NCBI RefSeq assembly: GCF_014529535.1
Contig: NW_023503493.1
Span: 1,488,001-1,552,000, forward strand
DNA: 64,000 nt
Direction: 5' to 3'
Source: Bradysia coprophila
Taxonomy: Eukaryota; Arthropoda; Insecta; Diptera; Sciaridae
Below the pieces are notes generated by a model. It was given only the letters and a program-made list of their open reading frames with translations, had not been told where the DNA came from and ran no database searches. Shown one piece after another: positions 22,325 through 33,353 of this stretch. Within the stretch, counting starts at the first letter, position 1; each line of letters begins with the position of its first letter. The translations under genes were made by a program, and so were the position numbers.

Positions 22325-23703
22325 ATGTTGAGTTGTAATGCAGTTGTCGGTTTAATTGTGGCAGCCGTCGTTTATGGCACTGCCCACAGTATCGTTGTGA
22401 GATCACACTACGAAGAAACCATCTCCTATCGCCGAAATCCAGAGTGTGCACCGAGTACTTTGGACAAGGGCATTAAATGTGCTGACATCGGAGAAACAAT
22501 GACGGTTCGAGGAGGTCTTGTAAGTCATATACAGTTCAGTGCCGGCCTGGCCCTACTGGGAATTCGGGCGATTCCGGAAGAATCTTTTTAGAATTTTACG
22601 GGCCATTTCCCGATCTCCCCGAAGAAAACCTTTTGGAGGCCAGTCCGGTACGGATGCAGTGCATGTCTTAAAATCGGAATGATTTTGGTGCTGAATTATC
22701 TTGTGTCGTTTCGGCAATGACAGTATTCCAATTACGAACTTCACTATGTGCCGCTAGCATCAGCGTATTACGTGGCAAGAATGGCAGATGCTTTGGGATA
22801 TCAAAGGGAATGTCCGTCAAACACCACCTTCCTTCGAGATTTGGACATTCAAACACCTTGGAGTGGTACTCATGGTGCTATTGCGATAGGTAAAATAAAA
22901 AAAAATCTTCTCAAAATTCTGGTGTAGGGCTCGGAACAGGCCAGGTCGACCCGGAGCTCAAATTACCTGTTAAGCTGTTAAGAATTGAAAATGAATAGAC
23001 AATTTTTACAAGGTTAGATGTCACTGACATCATGTAAGGTATATCTAGAATTAATGTCCAAATTTCAGGTAAATTCCGGTCAGTTCGGTTCAGACTTGAA
23101 TTTTAGTTTCAGATCTGGCCATATTTTTTGAAATTTTCATCCAATTTGGCTTAGTGTCATAGAATTATCGAAAATACTAATCGCATATTTTACGGCTATT
23201 CAAACGTTCAAACAATGTGCGAGTAGCACCTACCTAAAACTATCTGGTTTCCAGATGCCACATGCGGCTTGAACGATCTGATCCGTAGAAAATGCACTTT
23301 CCCAACTGATGTTTACCCCTTTCTTTGCACTGGAATCAGTGGCACTCCGGGAACGTACGGGAGAAGACTCGAAAGTATGATGAACACTAACTGCCATAGA
23401 TAGAATAGTCCTCTAATTTGTCGGTTTATTTTTTTGTCATTTGAAGCACTATCCTACAACAGTATACTACAGGGTGACAACAACAGATGGGCCCTGTTCG
23501 TTCATTGCTGGCGAGCCAAGACTCCACAGAATCCAGAATCGAACGAAATCGCTACATCATTTAATGTGTTCAATTTGGATCCCGTATTTACTAAAGCCGA
23601 CAGAACTAAAGTCATAAATGAATTGAAACGGCGTGGATTTAACACCGATCCGAAGAATCTTATTGAATTCGATTATGATGGTACGCCATGCATGTGCAAG
23701 TAA
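22325..23703 (+). CDS. Cysteine-rich secreted protein, 4 exons, 245 aa
   Basis: Exons are 22325-22519, 22724-22889, 23255-23374 and 23447-23703. Introns begin GTAAGT, GTAAAA and GTATGA and end CAG, CAG and AAG, with phases 0, 1 and 1 that join exactly. The start MLSCNAVVGLIVAAVVYGTAHS is chosen as the first ATG after the promoter; the first residues are a typical signal peptide. The mature part has nine cysteines, one N-glycosylation site (SNTT), the stretch HYVPLASAYYVARMADALGY, and a C-terminal block VHCWRAK...TKADRTKVINELKRRGF ending GTPCMCK. The spacing of this last block faintly recalls lipocalin C-termini, but no N-terminal G-x-W is present, so I leave the family unassigned. TATA box and AATAAA support transcription. 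It was likely missed by single-frame ORF calls because no exon exceeds 260 bp. Confidence 0.85.
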
Positions 23704-23785
23704 TCTGAGGCTCCGAGGGTTTTTTTTTTGTAATTAATTGGAGTGTCGTGGTTGCATGAACTTCACTTGCATTGCACGATTCTGT

Positions 23786-23791
23786 AATAAA
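23786..23791 (+). terminator. Poly(A) signal AATAAA
   Basis: Canonical signal 83 bp after the stop codon of the 22325-23703 gene. Confidence 0.75.
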
Positions 23792-24830
23792 ATTCTGACC
23801 TTGAAATTGAGTTTTTTTTATTGTAGAAAAATAAGCGAGAAATGGAGGTAATGCGGAAGTTGACATTCGGAGGGGTTGGTTGGGGAAGTCAAAAAGTTGC
23901 TGCAAATATGCTTAGCTGTCCACAAAAAAATGGTAAAATATTTTTGGTAGTAGACTTGCGTCAAGCCCGTTTTTGTAAATCATCTACATGCCTACAAAAT
24001 GTTTCACAAAAGCTTCATAAAGTACCATGTTGTAATGGAAGCATAAGTTCCTAACCACTCGATTGAAATTCTTGAAAATCCAGCAGAAACTGTAAAGAAA
24101 ATCCTCTGAAAGTCATTGAAAATATTCGGAAATTTATCGAAAATCCTCAAGGGATTTTCTTTCTGAAAATCCTTTAATTTGTCAACGAAATTTACACAAA
24201 ATCGATTAAGACCGAAATAGATCGACGACAATTTACTGACTGTAAACGTTCAAATTCCCGAACAGTAAATTTTTTTGGGATATTATATTCTGCCGATAAA
24301 TTAATTCAAAACTACCGATAAAAAATAATAAAGTGCCGATAGCGAAATTCCCGAGTACCGATAAAAATATTCAAAACTACCGATAACTTTTTACCGATAA
24401 AAAGTACTAAAGTACCGATAAACTGGTCGTTTTATCGATCATTTATCATTTTCTATCGGTAGTTTATTACTTTCCATCGGTAATTCATTATTTTCTATCG
24501 GTAGTTTGATACTTTCTATCGATCATTAATTATTTTTTATCGATAGTTCATTATTTTGTATCGGTAGTTCATCATTTTCTATCGGTACTTTAAGGCAATA
24601 ACGTATTAGTATACGTTGGACCATAAATTTATGGTACCCAACATCGATTCGAATGGATTTTTTTTTCTTCAAAATTTGGCGTTCGACCGTCGTATACGTC
24701 TACGTAGTGCCAGTCTACTTCTATTTAGTGTTAGTCATAGATGTACCACAAAAATAGATGTAAGGGGCTCTGCAGCATCAACCTCATACGTATTGACATT
24801 TTTGATTGAGAACATAGGTCAGCCATTTCG

Positions 24831-26220
24831 ACTCAGACTCAGACTCAGACTTCACATCTTGAGCTGGGGACCAGGCCCTGGTCCCAGTCAGGCTCTCTTA
24901 GAACAGTAAGGGAAAAGCATGTTGCGTTTTCCTGTTACTTTTCGGCCATCCAAGCTGTCCAGAGACTGTCCTGGTTGTCTCTCAAGAATTCCCCAGGCCA
25001 GTCTAAGGTCTGCAGCGCTGGGCCGCCACTCAAGTTGCTAGAACTTATATACCTCTGTATGCTACAGAGGTAACTAACAACAACTGCCGCCGCTCGGTCT
25101 GACAGTCGGACTAGCTACAAATGCAATTTTTCAATCAGTCAATATAGTTAGTCGAATTACCTCTCTCGCCAGTGTATTTACCACACACTTGGCTCACCGC
25201 CATTGTCATGTTTCTTGTTATCGCCGTCTGTTCGTCTCTTCCAACCTGCGCGATTTGACGACGTTCTTCCTGCACTTTCATCCGATCTCTGCGCACTTCA
25301 ACAAGTTCTCAGTAACCGCCCTGATTTAAACGCACGCGACTCATCCTACTCTACCGACCCAGTAGGAACAACAACCGCGTCGATCAGTCTTGGCTGGACT
25401 AGCTACTAAACTCCAACCTCAACGCTGACAACCCCCCACAGGAGTCCTTCCCGAAAAAAGCAAAAAAACATAGCTCCGAGCACAAATGCGCCAGCCCCGA
25501 ACAAAAATACGACTGTCCGTGGAAAATTCATGTGCTCTAAGAAAAGTGTACCTTTGACGCAAATTCGGGATATAGGCACACTTGTCTCAAAGCACATGAA
25601 TCCCCCACAGACAATCACATTCTCTATTCAAAACCGACACACCCGTACATGTCTCCATGTCTCCACTCTTCCCAAAAAAGAACCATGTAAAGAGTTACCA
25701 GCGATCAAAAACCTCGAAACGCACAAACGCAGGTCACAATTTCAGCGTGCCCCTGTTACCCTCTTAAGTCACAAAAGGACAACCAAAATGCAAACGCTGG
25801 AAAATCCAGGGTCCACGCCACGGGAAACAGTTGCACATAATTCAATAATCCAGACCATTTTTGATCACCACGGGGACCTCCAACGGTCTCATATCGTCAA
25901 TGGACCTCCAACGGTCGCTCCACTGATGCTTGGGCTGCGATGCTCTTATAGCGCATTCTTATCGTTTGCACTTGACGTCCATTTTTCACGCAAACTTTTC
26001 AATCAAAATGGCGACCGGCCGCAAGCGAAGGAAAAAACACAAAATCACCAACCTCTTTCCCGCACAAACACAGAAAAAACACAGTTCACGCACTCAGAAG
26101 CACCCAACACGCAATCCTCACCACACAGAACAATAATTAACGCGAAAACCAACAGAAAAAACTAAAATTAAGAAGGAGCAAAAAACCGCACAACCTCTCA
26201 CTTTTCACCCAGCCTACTCG
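24831..26220. mobile_element. 1.39-kb insertion with 24-bp target duplication
   Basis: An identical 24-bp direct repeat starting TGAGAACATAGGTCAGCC lies at 24807-24830 and 26221-26244. The insert is visibly less AT-rich than its surroundings, begins with a TCAGAC triplication and has a hairpin GGGACCAGGCCTGGTCCC-like block at 24869-24889. A long variable target duplication plus a terminal simple repeat points to a retroelement (non-LTR type, minus orientation if the TCAGAC run is the 3' tail). The 211-codon frame at 25530-26165 shows no reverse-transcriptase or gag motif. A non-autonomous element or processed fragment is most likely. Confidence 0.7.
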
Positions 26221-26452
26221 TGAGAACATAGGTCAGCCATTTCGGAACAGTTTTTGTTTAGGATAATATATGACGTCAATTAAAAATAATTCGTGCAATT
26301 TTCAATCTCCAATTTCTCCATTATTTTCATAGTATTTTCTTGAAAATCGTAGTACGTAATCGATTTTTGGTTTAATTCGCTCCTAAGCATATGGTTTAGT
26401 CGTATCTATAAAACAAATATCTTGACGCATCGATTTACAAGTATCTAGCGTA

Positions 26453-26551
26453 TATTTGTCAAAAGTTTCACAAAGTTTCACAAATTTTGACAAATGTTTC
26501 ACAAAAATTTGTAAAACATGTGTCAAAATTTGTGAAACTTTTGACAAATAT
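26453..26551. repeat. Inverted repeat, TTTGTCAAAAGTTTCACA arms
   Basis: TATTTGTCAAAAGTTTCACA and TGTGAAACTTTTGACAAATA enclose smaller repeats of TTTCACAAA and TTTGACAAA. It forms a compact hairpin of about 100 bp inside the 24-27 kb element. Confidence 0.7.
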
Positions 26552-27394
26552 TAGGCCCTGTCACAAGCGTTTTTCGTCCATTGTAGCCCTTTTCGGTAGC
26601 TAAACTGGGAACTTTTCAGCCCAAGGATCTGATTCCTCAATATTACTTAGGGTATAGGTTACGTAGAATAAGAAAGAAGGTCAGAAAGACACCATTTACT
26701 AAATATCCACCAAATAAAAAGAAAAAAAGTTTAAAAAAAAGCGAGAAAGAAAAACACGAAATCGAAGATTTTATGGAAAAATAAGAAATTTCGACCAAGA
26801 TAAACTTTTTCGGACCACCCTGTACATTCCAATTTCTTGATTCGTGTTCAGAATTTAGAGATTCACATATCTCACTTAATATATGTTCGTAAAACACTTA
26901 AAAGAGAAGAAAATGGTCCAAAATCACGCATTTTCTTCAATACCTTAAAAATTTCGACTTCGATAATTTTTTCGGCCCATCCTGTATTTTCCACAAACTT
27001 TTTGTATTCGGCAATGTTGTTCAGAATTTTAAACTCTACATTTTTCCCGACGAAACTAATTTTTATCTTTTCGGGTTCTCGTGATATTCAATGAAAAGCG
27101 ATAAGATAGAAAATAATGAACTACCGATAGAAATTAATAAACTACCGATAGAAAGTAATAAACTACCGATAGAAAATGGAATTTGACCGATCAATAGTCG
27201 TAAAATTATTAATTTATCGGTATTTTATCACTTTTTATCGGTAAAAAGTTATCGGTAGTTTTGAATATTTTTATCGGTACTTGTGAATTTGTCTATCGAT
27301 AATTTATTATTTTCTATCGGTACCGTATTTATCGGTCATTTATTATTTTTTATCGGTAGTTTTGAATTAATTTATCGGTCGTTTATTAGTATCC

Positions 27395-27940
27395 AATTGT
27401 TTTCCATTTATTTACCTAGAAAATAGTGGTTTGGAATGCAAAACCGTTGACTCACATCCAATCTATGGAACACATAAAGAGAGAGCAAATGAGACATCGT
27501 TATCGGTTAGGTGAGACGAAGCAATGTGTAACCTGATGAATAAACAAAAATATTATGTTTTTTTCGAGACAAAATATCGTCGAGAAGCGAAACAAAATTC
27601 CAACAAAAAATGTAATCAAACAAAATGGGAAACATATGTCAACGAAATCAAATAGATGATGTATCGTTCGATATGGCATTAACGTCAGTACATTAGGTGC
27701 CTAATATGGCCCACCTAATAATTTCGACAATTGTAATATTTCTGCAAGAAGCAGAACCGAAAAATATTCATCTGTTTGCTCAGCAAGGTAATTATTCCGT
27801 AATTCTTATTTTTGGCAACAAAAGAATTTAATGAGCCAAACACACTCAACATTTATTGAAATCGTTCTGAATTAATTAAATTTTTTTGTACATTTATTTC
27901 CACTTGAACCTTCGTTCAGTGAGTGTGTAACATTAATTTA
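27395..27940. other. Stretch without recognisable gene
   Basis: AT-rich. The last part (27900-27945) may be promoter: ATTATCAGTAC near 27943 fits the arthropod initiator TCAGT. Confidence 0.4.
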
Positions 27941-27980
27941 TTATCAGTACAGGGCCGTTGCTATATATATTGATTTTACT

Positions 27981-28040
27981 ATGAAATTGTTACAAATTTT
28001 GTTCATCCAATTGATACAAGCAGCTTTCATATTTTCATAC
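27981..28040 (+). CDS. Candidate first exon of a small secreted peptide (partial)
   Basis: ATG opens a 20-codon frame MKLLQILFIQLIQAAFIFSY, an almost ideal signal peptide, directly followed by a consensus donor GTAAGTTG in phase 0. A TCAGTAC initiator lies 35-40 bp upstream. The only downstream exon I can pair in phase is 30176-30238, which would give a 40-residue product with a 2.1-kb intron. The pairing is uncertain and other exons may exist. Confidence 0.4.
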
Positions 28041-28174
28041 GTAAGTTGCATTCTAATCGATTCGAACAGGTATATGTTCGGTGGACTCACTAACTCACAA
28101 TTTACAGTGTGTTCAGTGAACACTGTTCACCTTAAGAAAACACAATTTTAGATTTATCAGAGTTTTGAAAGTCA

Positions 28175-28375
28175 AGTATAGTTTTCACTTAAAAAGAGCA
28201 CTCCGTTTACATGACAGTTGTAAAATAGAACAAAGGAACTGTCACGTAAACGGAGTAAAAAATTGAAATAAATTCAATTTCCACTCCGTTTGCGTGACAG
28301 TTCTTTTGTTCTATTTTACAACTGTCATGTAGACGGAGGCTAAACGGAGTGCTCTTTTTAAGTGGAAGCTATACT
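28175..28375. mobile_element. MITE with AGTATAG...CACTTAAAA ends
   Basis: AGTATAGTTTTCACTTAAAA and the complement of the right end AGTATAGCTTCCACTTAAAA begin arms of about 80 bp. The arms contain AGAGCACTCCGTTTACATGA and GACAGTTGTAAAATAGAACA. They are strongly similar, so the element is young. Confidence 0.88.
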
Positions 28376-28394
28376 TCATCCATGTTCCCAGTCA

Positions 28395-28781
28395 TTAAAG
28401 AGCAATTAATCCTTTGCAAATTTGTAGCCTACATATAGGCGGAAAAATATTCGTTTTTTGACTATTTCTCTGAACCAAAATCTTTGTTTGTGAAAGAAAA
28501 ACCATTAAAGCACGCAAAAATGTGTTACATTTAAACAAAAATTGGTTTGTGGATAATTTAACCCACTTGGGGAAACGTGTGCAGAATTTACACATAAATT
28601 TACACAAAGTAGGTCAATTTATGACTCACAAACCAATTTTACTTTAAAACTAACACATTTTTGTGTGCTTTAATGATCTTATTTCTTTAAAGAAGATTTT
28701 GGTTCAGAGAAATCATCAAAAAACAAATATTTTCCCGCCTAACTGTAGGCTACAAATATGTTAAGCGTCCATTCCTATTAA
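28395..28781. mobile_element. TTAA-bounded foldback, fourth copy
   Basis: TTAAAGAGCAATTAATCC and a degenerate right edge ending TTAA bound the same arms as at 14461-14851 and 19048-19452 (GTAGCCTACAT, TTCGTTTTTTGACTATTTCT). It is more diverged than the other members. Confidence 0.75.
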
Positions 28782-30175
28782 TGCTTGATTTCTACTTACC
28801 AAAAGAGCAGTCAGTGTCAGAGACAAAATTGATTTTTTTTTCAATTTTTGCTTTGACAGCTCGCACTCTCACTGCTCTCACATGGAGTACTTTTTGTTGA
28901 TTGGAAACCATATTTCAGTGCTTCTAGGTCTATGATATTTTGGCTTGAAATTTGAAAATCTCTTAGTGAATTCAAATTTGGTGCCAAAATATCACATACT
29001 GGTCAATCACTTAATTGACTGGAAATATCGACGACTTTTAAAACTCTAAAAATTCTTAAATATGTTTCGAACTAAAACAAACCCACTATAGGTCAAAATA
29101 AATATTTAAAAATCGAGTTAGTTATGTGTCTGCGGCGACATTCGACCATACCTATTAAATGTGTACTTTCATTGAACAAGCAACGCACTCCAAGAACAGG
29201 CACAAGAACGAACCGAATTAAAATGAGAGGCCTCCACGACACAGTAGTCCAAAATTCTCATGTAAATTCTGTTTTTTATGTTGGTATATGTCATGACATG
29301 TCACTGCGTTACGGAAGTTTCATACGAAATAAGAGGCCAAATGACCTGTTCTTGTGCCTGCTATTGGAGTGCGTTGGAACAAGACAAATCATTAAATCTG
29401 TCACTTCAATTGTTTACTTCGCAAAACATAAGGCTACTAGATAATTGAGGTCCCTAGTCAAATCAAGTGTCTGTGTCTACTCTTGTCAGAACACGAATTT
29501 TGACTGGTCAAACGAACATGATTTCATCCATAGAGATCGATTTTCATATAAATCTAGTACTTCAAAAAATTTAACTTGCATAGTGAGATGGATTGAGGCA
29601 TTGTTTTTTTTGTAGTCACTTCTACCACGTGTGAACTGGAAGGAAGCGTTTTGCGAGATTTTTTGTTAAAACAAATTCAATAAATAATTTTGTATCTAAC
29701 TGTCAAACATGCTTCGATCAAAAGAAACAACAGACTCGATAATTATGCGTCAATGCAAAGCACCTAGCATAGTAATAGTATATTTGGAGTGTCACAATAC
29801 TACTCCGTTTAATACCATTATAACGGTTTTAATGGTATTAATGGTACCAAAAAAAAATTGAAACTTTTTTGGTAGTGGAACTCATGATTAATGGTACTAA
29901 TGGTAGTGATATTATGTTGACTAAAGCTCAGATGGTGTGGAACTTCGGTACACTTTACTCGACCGTAAAATGTAAAATTGTCTTGGGATTTTTCCTCGAT
30001 TTATCTGAACTGTCTAATATTACTATTGGTACTAATAGGTATTAAATATAGTAGCATTTTGACATACCAAATATTCTGTTACCATGCTCGGTGCGTCGGT
30101 TCATACGATATTAAATTGCTTGATCATCATTTCTGCTTTAAATTTAAAAATAATTTTACAAACAAATCTTTACAG
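28782..30175. other. Stretch without firm gene
   Basis: It contains a repeat fragment with CATGGAGTACTTTTTGTTGA at 28881 (shared with 33075), a fragment of the 18203 MITE at 29139, and inverted ATGGTA words around 29811-29910. The 106-codon frame at 29124-29444 lacks recognisable features. Confidence 0.4.
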
Positions 30176-30238
30176 GTTCTGTCGCTTCCAATTCCTGGTA
30201 TATTTCCTCTGCCGCCGGAATACGAAACTGACGACTAG
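30176..30238 (+). CDS. Candidate terminal exon, 20 aa
   Basis: After the acceptor AATCTTTACAG, the frame reads VLSLPIPGIFPLPPEYETDD and stops at TAG. A proline-rich, acidic-ended 20-mer would suit the C-terminus of a small secreted peptide, and phase 0 fits the donor at 28041. No AATAAA was found nearby, so support is weak. Confidence 0.25.
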   Translation, partial: VLSLPIPGIFPLPPEYETDD

Positions 30239-30986
30239 TGGCAAGGGTGGTACTATATTATATTGGGGATACATCGAGTGTTTAAGTGTTAAATCGATTA
30301 TCGAGTTTTTATACATTTGTCTATCATTTGATTGGATAGACGACCTGTGAGTGGAGAGCATAAATTATATTGTTGTTGTTGTTTTTGAATTTCTATTTTA
30401 AATTTGTTAAAATCATGGAAAATATATTCAAATCAAGTTTCAGACTTGATAAATATTTCAAATTTTTTCTGTTGTTTTACTACTTACATAAGAAATAATC
30501 TGCCTGATAAACAGTACGATGTCCTGTAAGTCACGTATTGTGACTATCTACGAAGAAAATAACGATTAAATCTCTTATGCCTTGTAGCTCAAGTTTGATG
30601 CAAAATCTTTTACTTCATAGATTTAAACAATTACTTTCAGACAATAAGGATCAGTAAAAGACCCGTTAAGAAGTAAATGTTACATCAAAATTTTCGCTTT
30701 CAGAACGAGTTGGAATCATGGCCCTACGTTAGTGAAGGGCAGTGACGCAAGTCCGTTGACACTAAAAAATTGATTTTTTTCCATATCCCCCTCCGCTCCT
30801 ACCTACTCCACATTTATTCGGAGCTATGAGCGTGTTAAGCTATTGAGCTATGGGACTTATACCTCAGAAAATGTAGCACATAGAAAGTTAGTTTAAAAGA
30901 CAATTTTATAGAGTTTTAAGTGCGAGCTATGTCAGCCATATCTCGTGATATTTGGTAAATAGAAAGTTTCTTGGAAGACAATTTTA

Positions 30987-31290
30987 TAGAAATTCGTCAA
31001 ATTTTGGATTTTCGTCAAATTTTCGATTTTCGTCAAATTTTCGATTTTCGTCAAATTTTCGATTTTCGTCAAATTTTCAATTTTCGTCAAATTTTCGAAT
31101 TTCGTGGAATTTTCAAATTTCGTCAAATTTCGAATTTCGTTAAATTTTCGATTTTCGTCAAATTTTGGATTTTCGTAAAATTTTCGATTTTCGTCAAATT
31201 TTCGATTTTCGCCAAATTTTCGATTTTCGTCAAATTTTCGATTTTCGTCAAATTTTCAAATTTCGTCAAATTTTCAAATTTCGTCAAATG
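30987..31290. repeat. 18-bp minisatellite, reversed orientation, about 16 units
   Basis: Units of TCGTCAAATTTTCGATTT, the complement of the 8343 array. It is followed 150 bp later by a GTGACGCAAGTCC hairpin (31444-31738), so minisatellite and hairpin are again neighbours. Confidence 0.9.
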
Positions 31291-31443
31291 AAAGATGAAA
31301 GGTTCAGATCAAAGAGAAAGTTATACAGTTTTGTAAGAAGAATATTTTCGTTCAAACTGCACAATATAATTGTCTATTGTCTGCGACGAAACTCTGAAAA
31401 ATCACAACCTACAAACGAACTGATATCGCCCCAAACCACTTAC

Positions 31444-31738
31444 AGTGGAGGTGTGACGCAAGTCCTGTTATCCACTTACAAAAGAACTGATATCGGTGTA
31501 GGTGACGCTTACAGATTCGACATGCTGATGAGGAACGTACGCGAAAGTTTTATCAACAAAAATTAACCCCAAAAAATTTGCGTCAAAAAGTAGCAGATGA
31601 TTCGGCTTTCTTCCGTTTGAATTCCATTCTTTAAAGCAATATATTTCACAATTTTAAAAATTTTTCCTTCCTCAACATCTGCCACTTGTGACGCAAACTT
31701 TTTGGTTTTAATTTTCTTCCTAAAATTTTTCGGGTACT
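31444..31738. mobile_element. Foldback head, GTGACGCAAGTCC family, truncated
   Basis: The left arm is complete from GGTGTGACGCAAGTCC through GAACTGATATCG and GGTGACGCTTAC. The right arm keeps CATCTGCCACTTGTGACGCA but stops near 31738, 25 bp before a GGAGTTGCGGGAAAACAGGA terminus. Confidence 0.75.
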
Positions 31739-32432
31739 CTACTCTACTCAAAAATTGCTCGGGGAGTTGCGGGAAAACAGGAAAAGTAGGACAATTTGGC
31801 TCGCTCTCTCGCCTATAACTACTGATCAACCAACTCGATTTTCCTATGCAATGCAAAATTCTGATTTGTCTCGTCAATACCTTTCATTTGACATATCGCA
31901 ACCGATTTTTGAGCGAAAACATCCAGAGATATGCTGGAAAAACTAGTGAAAGACAGGCAAAACCAAGCAAAAACACTGTTGCGAGAACTTGAGTGTTTTG
32001 GAGCACTTCCCGTAGAGTAGCGACAACGTTTATACGCTAGAAGGTGAAATACTGTTACTCCATTTAGGCAAAGTAGCTCAAATTTTAGCTCAAATTTTGG
32101 TGACACTTTTAGAATCAAAAGCCAAATAGCCAAATAAAGATCTGTCTTCGGAAAATTTTGATAAATTCACGTCGAACTTGGATGGCTTTGCTTGGCAGAG
32201 ATGAACATAACCTAAACGTCAACAAATTTCTTTTTAAATTTTTCGCTAAAATGTTCATCAATATGAAAGTTGAGGTTAAGTTTCCTTCTGTGGATGAAAT
32301 TTGACATTTCGAAATGAATTTGAAACAAACCTATAATGTTTCATAGATCAAGAACGTGATGAAAGTGATGAAATATCGCGACTTCGTCAGTGAGCATCAG
32401 TTTTTCTGGACAGAAAATCCAAACGGAAAGGG
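31739..32432. other. Repeat fragments, no gene
   Basis: It holds the GGAGTTGCGGGAAAACAGG terminus at 31761, the word TCAATACCTTTCATTTGACA at 31874, and a diverged copy of the 61099 MITE around 32195-32335 (AGAGATGAACATAACC, CTGTGGATGAAATTTGACAT). Confidence 0.55.
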
Positions 32433-32705
32433 CAAGTTTGACAGATTCACTGAAAAATAATTGAATTCTGACTGTAAGAATTTTAATTAAACTAAATGCC
32501 ATTGGGTGGCGCATGATCGGATCTCAGGAGTCCGTTAAACTAATTGTTTTCTCAATCGGACCGATATATGTCGAGTATTTGAAAATGTGATGTTTGTATT
32601 GATGATATTAAAGATTGAGAAAGCATAGTTTACCGGACTCCTCAGATCATGCGCCACACAATGACATTTGAATTCAATTATTTTACGGTGAATCTGTCAA
32701 ACTTG
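32433..32705. mobile_element. MITE, about 270 bp
   Basis: CAAGTTTGACAGATTCACTG and its right-hand complement start arms that continue through AATAATTGAATTC and GTGGCGCATGATC to GGAGTCCG. Non-coding, family not identified elsewhere in the window. Confidence 0.8.
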
Positions 32706-32864
32706 CTGTTTCAGAAAATTTGACGTTCCCTATGTAAGACGTTTTATCAGATTTTTTATTGCGTCGAAAGAGTATGGTTTTCATTCAACGAAAAGTATTC
32801 CGTGAGAGAGGCGTGAGAGAGAGAGAGCCGTCAAAAATTTAAAAAAAAATCAATTTTGTCTCTC

Positions 32865-33066
32865 CAGAGAAATGATGAGTTGGCACGCCTGTGGCGAGAT
32901 AGAAGGATCATTGGATTGAATGAACATTGGAATGACAGTTGGCTTTTATGGGAGAGAATGTGAGAAAAATTGTATGCAATTCTCTCACGTTCTCTCCCAT
33001 AAAACCCAACTGTCATTCCAATGTTTCTTCTATCTCGCCACAAGCGTACCAACTTATCATTTCTCT
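32865..33066. mobile_element. MITE of the CAGAGAAATGAT family, nested in another repeat
   Basis: CAGAGAAATGATGAGTTGGC faces CCAACTTATCATTTCTCT. The internal arms GGCGAGATAGAAG and ATTGGAATGACAGTTGG match the 5988 pair. It interrupts a second inverted repeat whose ends are ACGAAAAGTATTCCGTGAGA near 32798 and CTCACACGGAGTACTTTTTG near 33072. Confidence 0.8.
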
Positions 33067-33353
33067 ATGTCGCTCACACGGAGTACTTTTTGATAAGTGG
33101 AAACCAAGCATTAATGCGTACAAGTCTTTTTCAAGCAATCAAAAACATATTTTTTCACTTCTTCGTACTCTGGCGATTCTTTATGGCGTTTCTTCACACT
33201 TTGGCGATTTTTTTGGTGATCTAACCAAACAACCAAAAATTATGAATTGTCAAGAAAAATCGCCAAAGGGTGAAAAAATCGGAAAAAATTAAATTTTTGC
33301 GATACTTCACGGCAGTAAATTCGTTCCGCTTTCCCCGATGAGGCGACATAACT

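Larger units (their letters stand above)
24278..27394. mobile_element. 3.1-kb inverted-repeat element built from ATCGGTA words
   Basis: The ends GGATATTATATTCTGCCGAT and (complement of right) GGATACTAATAAACGACCGA start arms of about 300 bp. The arms are made of repeated CTACCGATA/TATCGGTAG words spaced about 20-30 bp. Shared landmarks include ATAAATTAATTCAAAACTACC and CTTTTTACCGATAAAAAGT. The 2.5-kb core lacks a recognisable transposase and has itself received a 1.39-kb insertion (24831-26220). Segments at 26780-26830 and 26935-26985 share TTTTTCGG-CCA-CCTGTA, a small dispersed repeat. Confidence 0.75.

Noticed and set aside
25530..26165. 211-codon ORF inside the 1.39-kb insert
   Set aside because: It is rich in Thr, His, Lys and Gln without any recognisable domain. 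The insert has fewer A/T bases and therefore fewer stops, which explains the length.
29124..29444. 106-codon plus-strand ORF
   Set aside because: It crosses a MITE fragment at its start and shows no motif or splice context.
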